Part shown: piece by piece, positions 43,377 through 49,003 of the stretch
Numbering within the stretch: the first letter of the stretch is position 1
How the letters are laid out: every line of letters starts with the position of its first letter
Origin: Bacillus sp. AFS029637
GTDB taxonomy: Bacteria; Bacillota; Bacilli; Bacillales; Bacillaceae_G
Direction of reading: 5' to 3'
Assembly: GCF_002584985.1 (NCBI RefSeq)
Contig: NZ_NUPZ01000041.1
Span: 94,459-143,461, forward strand
Length of the DNA: 49,003 nt
Notes under the pieces: generated by a model
Database searches by the model: none
Seen by the model: the letters and a program-made list of their open reading frames with translations, nothing else
Told to the model about the DNA's origin: nothing
Made by a program: the position numbers and the translations under genes

Positions 43377-43406
43377 AATTTCACATCCTTACCAAAAAAT
43401 AATACT

Positions 43407-43458
43407 TTGTTACCTCGGTAACAAGATATCATTATAACACTGGTGTATCTTTTGTCAA
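43407..43458 (-). promoter_or_regulatory. Consensus promoter with palindromic operator at +1
   Basis: On the minus strand TTGACA (43453-43458) and TATAAT (43431-43436) are 16 bp apart, both perfect. Immediately downstream, TTGTTACCTCGGTAACAA (43407-43424) has two perfect 8-bp arms around a 2-bp centre and covers the expected start site. Confidence 0.85.
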
Positions 43459-43570
43459 TTGTGTCATTATATTATTGATTGAACATAATAGATTCTCTCC
43501 CTATTACTATTATCAAGATAATATAATCTATCCTCTATCACTTTGAGAAATCCAACTGTAAACACACTAA

Positions 43571-43600
43571 AAAGCAGATAATGATTCCATTATCTGCTTT
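43571..43600 (-). terminator. Intrinsic terminator after gamma-glutamylcyclotransferase gene
   Basis: AAAGCAGATAATG and its exact complement around a 4-base loop, 26 bp past the stop. Confidence 0.84.
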
Positions 43601-43626
43601 CCAATTTTTATCTATGGCTGCTTTAA

Positions 43627-44007
43627 TTATACTTTTTGATACACGAGCCAATCCCCAGAATCAATGATTTTCTTTAACATTTCTTTATTCCGGGCAATAT
43701 ACACATACGCGTGTATTTCTCTATCAGCAACATACATTGTTTGCGTTATCCGATCATATAAATCAGTCTCTGCATTACCTGTATACTCTTCAAGTTCATC
43801 CAATTTTTTTAAAACATCATCATTTACTTCATAAACTTCCCCATATACCTTTTCTTCATGTGAGCAAATCATTGCTGGATACCCTTCGTTTGTATCAAAT
43901 AATTTCCCATACGTCCATGCTATGTCAGTGATGCATGTTGCGCCTTGCAAATAATGAGCATTCGTTTGCCCTCTTCTTAACGTACCGTACACGAAAACAT
44001 GATGCAT
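43627..44007 (-). CDS. Gamma-glutamylcyclotransferase-family protein
   Basis: A 126-residue GGCT-like protein. 'HHVFVYGTLRRGQTNAHYLQ' holds the YGTL substrate loop, and 'KKLDELEEYTG' supplies the catalytic Glu region. Members release 5-oxoproline from gamma-glutamyl compounds. The ATG follows AGGGGATAGGG. It starts 25 bp downstream of recQ and may be co-transcribed with it. Confidence 0.9.
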   Translation of the reverse strand: MHHVFVYGTLRRGQTNAHYLQGATCITDIAWTYGKLFDTNEGYPAMICSHEEKVYGEVYEVNDDVLKKLDELEEYTGNAETDLYDRITQTMYVADREIHAYVYIARNKEMLKKIIDSGDWLVYQKV

Positions 44008-44032
44008 ATATCCCTATCCCCTTTATATGTCT

Positions 44033-46150
44033 CTACTTTCTTATTTGTAAATATGCACGAATCATAAAGTAACTCACTTCATCTGGAAGTTGTTCTTTAA
44101 TCGATTTCAAACCACCTTCTGCATTTTGTACAGCAGTTTCAATAAGAGGTTCATACTCTTTCGGAACGAAACTATGCCAGTCTACTTCCATACCATCTTC
44201 AAAAGAGCGAATTAAGTGATTTTCAATTGTTTGTCTCGATAACCCACGTTCTTTCGCAATTTCATTTAAATCAATACCTTGTTTATACATTTCATACGTT
44301 TCTAAATGGGAATTTGCTGAAGCTTTTCCTGACTTTTTACGCTCTGAAACAACTTCCGTCTTAATTGTTTCCGCATAGTTTGGATTTTCCTCAATAAAGT
44401 GTTGAACCGCTTGTAAAAAGTGAGAACCATACTTCACAAGTTTGTGTTCTCCAATTCCTTTTACAGTTAGGAGTTCAGAGTCACTTTGCGGCATTTTCAC
44501 GCACATATCTTTTAACGTTTGATCAGAGAAAATAACGAATGGCGGTACACCTTCTCCTTGAGCAATTTCTTTACGCACTTCGCGAAGTACTTCAAATAAT
44601 GGATGATCTTGGACGATTTGCCTTGTCTCCACTCGTTCTTTACGTAAAACATTCTCTTTACCAAGTAATACTTCTTTCCCTTTTTCCGTTACTTTTAACG
44701 TCGGATACGTACCATGTTCGACTGCAATTAACTCGTCTGAAATTAAAAACTCAATAAACTCACTTACCTCTTTTACACTACGGTTTGATAAAAGACCATA
44801 CGTTGGTAAAGTATGAAAATTAAATTCAATAACTTTCTTATTTTTTGATCCCGTTAAAACTTGTGCAATCATTTGCTTTCCAAATCTTTGGTTCGTTCTA
44901 ATCATACAAGATAAAACCATTTGTGATTCTCTTGTCACATCGATGCTCTCACGGTCGTCCGTACAATTACCACAGCGTCCACAATCTTCTTTCGGTTCTT
45001 CTCCAAAGTATTGCAAAATAAATGATTGTAAACATTGTTCGGTATGACAGTAATCGGTCATGTTTTGTAACTTTTCAAGTTCATTTGAAAAACGTGATTC
45101 TCCCGTTGATTGATCAATTAAAAAACGCTGTACTTGCACATCTTGCGAAGAATATAACAATATACATGCACTATCTAATCCGTCACGGCCAGCACGTCCT
45201 GCTTCTTGATAGTAACTTTCCATATTTTTTGGCAGCTGATAATGAATAACGTAACGAATATTCGATTTATCAATACCCATACCGAATGCAGAGGTTGCTA
45301 CCATTACACTGACTTCATCTCGTAAAAAAAGTTCTTGCTGCTCATTTCGATCATGGTCACTCATACCAGCGTGATATTTCGATACCGAAACTCCAGCTTT
45401 CATTAAATCTTCATACAACTGATCGACTACTTTTCTAGTAGCTGCATATATAATCCCAGATTCCTTCTGATTTTGGCGAATGTAATCCGCTAAATACGCA
45501 TTACGATCCTGTCCTTTAATGACTGAAAACGATAAGTTCTCACGCTCAAACGTTGTCATAATTGTATTTTCTTGATTAATTCCAAGCGTGTTACAAATAT
45601 CCTCACGTACTTGTGGTGTTGCCGTTGCAGTTAATGCTAAAACGAGCGGCTTTTCTGGAAGGTAATCTAGTATACGATGTATATGTAAATAACTCGGGCG
45701 GAAATCATGACCCCACTGCGATATACAGTGCGCCTCATCAATTGCAATCATCGGGATTTTCATATCAATGAGTTGGTCAACAAACTCCATTGAATCGAGA
45801 CGCTCAGGAGCAACATAAAGCAACTTGTAATGTCCTTGTTTCGCTAATTGAATTCTATGATTTGCTTCTGTCATTGAAATAGAACTGTTAATATACGTAG
45901 CGGAAATACCGTTTTGCACTAATGTATCTACTTGATCTTTCATAAGTGAAATCAAAGGGGATATTACTAACGTCGTTCCTTCAAATACTAATGCGGGAAT
46001 TTGATAACAAATGGATTTACCACCGCCCGTAGGCATAATACAAACTGTATCTTTCCCCTCTAATACATTTTTAATTGTTTCATCTTGTCCTCTTCGGAAT
46101 GACGAATAACCGAAGTAAGTCGCTAAAAGTTCTTGTGCTTTTGTAAACAA
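44033..46150 (-). CDS. recQ: ATP-dependent DNA helicase RecQ
   Basis: A 705-residue RecQ. Walker A is 'MPTGGGKSICYQIP', the DEAH box 'IAIDEAHCISQWGHDFRPSY', and 'YYQEAGRAGRDGLDSACILL' is helicase motif VI. The zinc-binding cysteines are in 'DCGRCGNC', followed by the winged-helix region and an HRDC domain ('FVIFSDQTLKDMCVKMP'). An additional C-terminal helix-turn-helix-like segment ('NEIAKERGLSRQTIENHLIR') is present. It acts in recombination and fork repair. Start TTG 46150 after AGGTG. The 282 bp upstream show no gene. Confidence 0.96.
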   Translation of the reverse strand: MFTKAQELLATYFGYSSFRRGQDETIKNVLEGKDTVCIMPTGGGKSICYQIPALVFEGTTLVISPLISLMKDQVDTLVQNGISATYINSSISMTEANHRIQLAKQGHYKLLYVAPERLDSMEFVDQLIDMKIPMIAIDEAHCISQWGHDFRPSYLHIHRILDYLPEKPLVLALTATATPQVREDICNTLGINQENTIMTTFERENLSFSVIKGQDRNAYLADYIRQNQKESGIIYAATRKVVDQLYEDLMKAGVSVSKYHAGMSDHDRNEQQELFLRDEVSVMVATSAFGMGIDKSNIRYVIHYQLPKNMESYYQEAGRAGRDGLDSACILLYSSQDVQVQRFLIDQSTGESRFSNELEKLQNMTDYCHTEQCLQSFILQYFGEEPKEDCGRCGNCTDDRESIDVTRESQMVLSCMIRTNQRFGKQMIAQVLTGSKNKKVIEFNFHTLPTYGLLSNRSVKEVSEFIEFLISDELIAVEHGTYPTLKVTEKGKEVLLGKENVLRKERVETRQIVQDHPLFEVLREVRKEIAQGEGVPPFVIFSDQTLKDMCVKMPQSDSELLTVKGIGEHKLVKYGSHFLQAVQHFIEENPNYAETIKTEVVSERKKSGKASANSHLETYEMYKQGIDLNEIAKERGLSRQTIENHLIRSFEDGMEVDWHSFVPKEYEPLIETAVQNAEGGLKSIKEQLPDEVSYFMIRAYLQIRK

Positions 46151-46432
46151 AAAAGATTCACCTGCTTTTCTTTATCTTTCATCTATCTCTATTATATCAT
46201 CACTTATGTGACTTGAAAGTGATGAATACATGCTTATTCCTTTTTCATTACTCTATATTCCCTTTCGTATCAAATATTCATTCATATAGGTGTTTTGTTA
46301 CTTTCTAAGTTTCCTAACATCTACAACGCATATTCAATATACAAAAAGTAAGAATTTCAATTTAAATATTCATTTTCTTTCCCTTCCTTGAATACTACTA
46401 ATCATATACGTATAAATTCAGGAGGTTACTAT

Positions 46433-46594
46433 ATGAAGCGTCGTAATATTAGTTCCATCAAACATAAAACAGAAACGAATAAACTCCAATTCTCTAATAA
46501 TGATGCGTGGAAATATGAATCATATTATAAATATCAACCATTATTCTCTTATAGAAAGATATGTAACTTTCTACTTCAACTTTTTAGACGGTAA
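46433..46594 (+). CDS. Small basic hypothetical protein
   Basis: A 53-residue basic protein, 'MKRRNISSIKHKTETNKLQF' through 'YKYQPLFSYRKICNFLLQLF' and RR. The ATG at 46433 follows AGGAGGTTACTAT, one of the best ribosome sites in the window; a longer frame from 46388 has none. The C-terminus is amphipathic. Family unknown. Confidence 0.65.
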   Translation: MKRRNISSIKHKTETNKLQFSNNDAWKYESYYKYQPLFSYRKICNFLLQLFRR

Positions 46595-46701
46595 TACATG
46601 TGCAAAAAATATATAATTCATATAAATTTTCTCAATATAAAACTTATAGACTTACTCCAATACAGCTGTTAACATGTAAAATAATCTGTTGAATAAACCC
46701 C

Positions 46702-46737
46702 TTAAGTCGACCTGCTTACATTAGCAGGTCGACTTAA
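46702..46737. repeat. Perfect inverted repeat with GTCGAC core
   Basis: TTAAGTCGACCTGCT and its exact complement, 15 bp each, around a TACATT loop. No T-run follows on either strand, so it is not a typical terminator. It lies 107 bp after the 53-residue gene. Confidence 0.7.
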
Positions 46738-46912
46738 TAATTACCCTTAGTCTTGCATACAAACCTTTTCTACATTTTATAACCATAATCCAATCGCAAC
46801 AAATGATAATAATCGAAAAAATTTTAAATATAAATTCTTAACGTCTAATTATGTAATTCGTTTTTTCTCAATACACAAAACTATTTTTACTTGTTACTAT
46901 AAAGGTACTCTA

Positions 46913-47122
46913 GATGAGTTTTTACTCATCAACATTATCTAGTGAAAGGGGGCTGCTGCGGGAAGCAACTCCTTTTTACTTTATTAAAGTGTTAAATCAT
47001 TCATTTGGACGAATTTACCAAGGTTTTTCAAAAAAAAATTATGGTACTATTACGTAGTCGAGTCCGACATCTCGACAATACCCTTTTGAGGCTCTGCAAC
47101 TTCCCTTGCAGAGCCTCTTTTA
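46913..47122 (+). ncRNA. Candidate structured RNA ending in a terminator
   Basis: Four hairpins follow one another: GATGAGT/ACTCATC (46913-46930), a 40-nt arm pair AGTGAAAGG / CCTTTTTACT with inner TGCT/AGCA (46941-46980), GTCGAG/CTCGAC (47057-47076) and a 12-bp terminator stem GAGGCTCTGCAA (47088-47117) with a T-rich tail. The loop of the second hairpin contains GGGA within GGGAAG, complementary to the CTTCCC loop of the terminator. A 47-codon frame overlaps (46914-47057) but uses rare GC-rich codons. The 688-bp gap to the next gene contains nothing else I can name. No known RNA family was recognised. Confidence 0.5.
47088..47117 (+). terminator. Intrinsic terminator of the candidate RNA
   Basis: GAGGCTCTGCAA and its exact complement with a 6-base CTTCCC loop, then TTTTACTTT on the plus strand. 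It lacks a T-run on the minus strand, so it works in the plus direction. Confidence 0.85.
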
Positions 47123-47282
47123 CTTTATATTCAATTAATTCACATATACCACAACTTCGTTTTCAAATCTTCTCACCTTTTTAGCCACCTATCTAATTGT
47201 TGAAAATAATCTAGGACACGTAACTAAAAAATAAATTTCATCATACTTTGAGATATACATGTTCAAAGGAGTGTTACTACTT

Positions 47283-47906
47283 ATGTATTCTTATTGGCAA
47301 TCGTATTACTCCCCCTATCATAACCCTTATGTAAACTTTGATGTACCCGTACGTAATTACCGAATTAGTAAAAATGAGAACTTTTTAAAAGGTTATATGC
47401 GTTCATTATGGGAACAACATGTCGCTTGGACGAGATTAGCCATTATAAGCATTGTCTTTCATTTACCAGATGTTAACGTTTCAGTTGGACGCCTTCTACA
47501 AAACGCAACACACATGGGACTATCCCTTGAACCGTTCTATGGTGAGGATGCAGTAAAAAAATATAGTGCATTAATTAAAGACCATTTAGTAATCGCCGCT
47601 GATCTTGTTAAAGCTGCAAAAGCAGGTGATCAAAATGCAGCTGCCGCGATAGAGAAAAAATGGTACGCTAACGGGGATGAAATTGTTGCGTTTCTTACTA
47701 GCATCAACCCATATATAGAAAAAGAAGAATTTAGAAAAATGTTTTATGAACATTTAGCACTAACAAAAGCAGAAGCACTTTCCTTCCTAAATAAAGATTA
47801 TGAGGCAGGAGTAAAATTGTACGATAAAATTGAAAAAGAAGCATTAGAAATGGCCGACATGATAACAGACGCAATCGTAAAACAATTCCCGCAAGTATTT
47901 CAATAA
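47283..47906 (+). CDS. Helical hypothetical protein
   Basis: A 207-residue protein. The N-terminus is Tyr-rich ('MYSYWQSYYSPYHNPYVNFD'), and the rest is all-helical, with two similar halves: 'LWEQHVAWTRLAIISIVFHL' and 'FYEHLALTKAEALSFLNKDY', each followed by an acidic helix. An internal duplication is possible. In Bacillus such proteins are often left as hypothetical; no enzyme motif is visible. The ATG at 47283 follows AAAGGAG. Own terminator downstream. Confidence 0.8.
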   Translation: MYSYWQSYYSPYHNPYVNFDVPVRNYRISKNENFLKGYMRSLWEQHVAWTRLAIISIVFHLPDVNVSVGRLLQNATHMGLSLEPFYGEDAVKKYSALIKDHLVIAADLVKAAKAGDQNAAAAIEKKWYANGDEIVAFLTSINPYIEKEEFRKMFYEHLALTKAEALSFLNKDYEAGVKLYDKIEKEALEMADMITDAIVKQFPQVFQ

Positions 47907-47910
47907 CAAT

Positions 47911-47938
47911 AAGCCGATTTGAAAAAACAAATCGGCTT
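47911..47938 (+). terminator. Intrinsic terminator after the helical protein gene
   Basis: AAGCCGATTTG and its exact complement around a 6-base loop, just after the stop codon. Confidence 0.85.
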
Positions 47939-48035
47939 ATAAAACGTTCATTCAAGGATATTTCACTTCTCCTCTTTACATTTAACGTATATCGATATAT
48001 TTTATTAATATCCGTTTTTTATAGGAGGACATAGT

Positions 48036-48392
48036 TTGATTAACGCCATTGGTCTCGTATTTATTCTCACAAATAAACACGAGAAAAAAAAGAAAGTTTA
48101 TTTGAATGAAAAATTCGCATTAATAGACATTATCGATTCTAAGGAAGTATTTGATGATGAAGGTAACCCATTAGTAGAACTAACATGTAAATACAGTATA
48201 TATTTAGATGAAAAATATTATTGTAAATCCCTCGATGATTATACGGGACAAGTATTCCCCTTCTTAAGCGCAAAAATAGGAAAAGGCCTTCTTAGAAACT
48301 TAAATTATTACTTTTCTTACGTTGATGCATATGATAAAAAGCCTCCTGTGAAAGAAATAAGGCCACTTATGAAACAAGTAACTAACAGATAG
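48036..48392 (+). CDS. Hypothetical protein, 118 residues
   Basis: A soluble 118-residue protein that starts at TTG 48036, seven bases after AGGAGG. It has a beta-rich core ('VYLNEKFALIDIIDSKEVFD', 'LVELTCKYSIYLDEKYYCKS') and a basic C-terminus. No motif or family recognised. It has its own terminator and is probably a single gene. Confidence 0.75.
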   Translation: MINAIGLVFILTNKHEKKKKVYLNEKFALIDIIDSKEVFDDEGNPLVELTCKYSIYLDEKYYCKSLDDYTGQVFPFLSAKIGKGLLRNLNYYFSYVDAYDKKPPVKEIRPLMKQVTNR

Positions 48393-48404
48393 CAAAAAAT
48401 ACTC

Positions 48405-48442
48405 AAAAAAGAAAGCATCTCATACTGGATGCTTTCTTTTTT
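48405..48442 (+). terminator. Intrinsic terminator
   Basis: AAAAAAGAAAGCATC and its exact complement around an 8-base loop, after the 118-residue gene. Confidence 0.87.
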
Positions 48443-48530
48443 GAATCAAGAACCCTTTACCTTTCATTCTCTTCTAAATATATGTGTCCAAGCATACTTT
48501 AGATAAAAAAACATTGGAGGATTAGACTGA

Positions 48531-48983
48531 ATGAAATACTCAGAAACAATTGTAAGCAAACGGCTTCGCAAACTTAGAACAGCTAGTATATTTTTTACAA
48601 TCATTTTAATCGCCTGGATAGGATATACAAAATTCCTTTATACAAGTGGTTTCCTTCTCGAAAAGAAAAACTCCGCCGAGGTAATAAGTACGAACGGTAC
48701 TGGAGAAATCGAAAAAAATTTCAATGTAAATTTACAGGGATTTCGTAAAACAAATCTCGATACCCTTATAGATACAAGTAAAACTGATCCAAGTAACCTT
48801 TCATTAATTGAGCTAATCAATACGTCTTGTTCACGAGATTGCATAGGTGAGCCATTAGCCTATGTAAAATCGAATAATGGCTATATCTTTTATCAAAAAT
48901 CTAATGGAACTTATGTATCTATAAAAATTAAAAAGAAAGATACATGGGAAATTGAAAAAAAATCAGTTCAAGATGGAATATAA
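48531..48983 (+). CDS. Membrane-anchored hypothetical protein
   Basis: A 150-residue protein with a basic N-terminus, one transmembrane helix ('ASIFFTIILIAWIGYTKFLY', about residues 18-38) and a polar outside part with two cysteines in 'NTSCSRDCIG' that could form a disulfide. The ATG at 48531 follows TTGGAGG. Function unknown. It ends 20 bp before the end of the window. Confidence 0.78.
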   Translation: MKYSETIVSKRLRKLRTASIFFTIILIAWIGYTKFLYTSGFLLEKKNSAEVISTNGTGEIEKNFNVNLQGFRKTNLDTLIDTSKTDPSNLSLIELINTSCSRDCIGEPLAYVKSNNGYIFYQKSNGTYVSIKIKKKDTWEIEKKSVQDGI

Positions 48984-49003
48984 ACTAGTAATAAAAAAGA
49001 GTA

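Noticed and set aside
46388-46432. Upstream extension of the 53-residue gene
   Set aside because: The strong AGGAGG site lies inside this extension, so the ATG at 46433 is the real start.
1-49003. CRISPR arrays, tRNA or rRNA genes, insertion sequences, prophage genes
   Set aside because: No regular spaced repeats, cloverleaf-like sequences, transposase or phage structural genes were found on either strand.

Overview
The window is chromosomal DNA of a low-GC Gram-positive bacterium, almost certainly a member of the Bacillus cereus group. The evidence is the kynABU operon, the acoABCL/AcoR acetoin system, many Bacillus-type small proteins (DUF3953, DUF3977, DUF4085, DUF4181, DUF2809), strong AGGAGG-type ribosome sites with frequent TTG/GTG starts, and three copies of a repeat that fits bcr1, the B. 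cereus-group element with flanking TTTAT. I see no rRNA, tRNA, CRISPR array, insertion sequence or prophage. Most genes lie on the minus strand.

Layout. 1-1.6 kb: a Pr6Pr-type membrane protein and a serine hydrolase. 1.7-5.3 kb: tryptophan-to-anthranilate catabolism (kynU-kynB-kynA), divergent from a TetR regulator across a shared promoter/operator region. 5.4-12.4 kb: small proteins, the sigma-54 activator acoR, a DeoR-GNAT-NIPSNAP-small membrane protein operon, a lipoprotein, and a DUF4085 gene broken by an in-frame TGA. 12.6-17.4 kb: the acetoin dehydrogenase operon acoABCL behind a perfect -24/-12 promoter; acoR lies about 3.8 kb downstream instead of adjacent. 17.5-23.2 kb: DinB, SDR, GrpB, NUDIX, two DUF4181 membrane proteins, a PP2C phosphatase coupled to a HIT protein, and two small proteins. 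23.2-26.4 kb: an OpuA-type glycine betaine transporter whose binding-protein gene is divergent from the ATPase/permease pair. 26.4-29.4 kb: clpP behind an ECF-like sigma factor, a ferredoxin, rpiA and an acetyltransferase. 29.4-33.5 kb: an ABC exporter with a premature TAA, a macrolide-type glycosyltransferase and a formylglycine-generating-enzyme-like protein. 33.6-41.8 kb: kinase-like, acetyltransferase, serine hydrolase, PadR/HAAS membrane pair and HelD-like ATPase genes. 42-46.2 kb: a luciferase-like oxidoreductase, a ribbon-helix-helix-like protein behind a near-ideal promoter with a perfect palindrome at +1, a gamma-glutamylcyclotransferase and recQ. 46.2-49 kb: four short hypothetical proteins and a gene-free stretch with a run of hairpins that looks like a structured RNA.

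How the parts work together. Two catabolic modules (tryptophan/kynurenine and acetoin) each have a local regulator. An osmoprotectant transporter and several redox/acetyl-transfer genes suggest a stress- and nutrient-adaptive region. Decay is visible: two genes carry in-frame stops, one P-loop kinase gene survives only as a 5' remnant, and one bcr1 copy is internally deleted.

The points most worth following are (1) the sigma factor-ClpP operon, where the sigma factor ends in Cys-Met-Leu-Cys-Ala-Ala, a CxxC plus a possible Clp degron, behind an ECF-like promoter; (2) the run of four hairpins at 46.91-47.12 kb, with loop-loop complementarity to its own terminator; and (3) the palindrome-controlled ribbon-helix-helix gene at 43.1-43.5 kb. 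All functional statements rest on motif recognition by eye; no database search was run.
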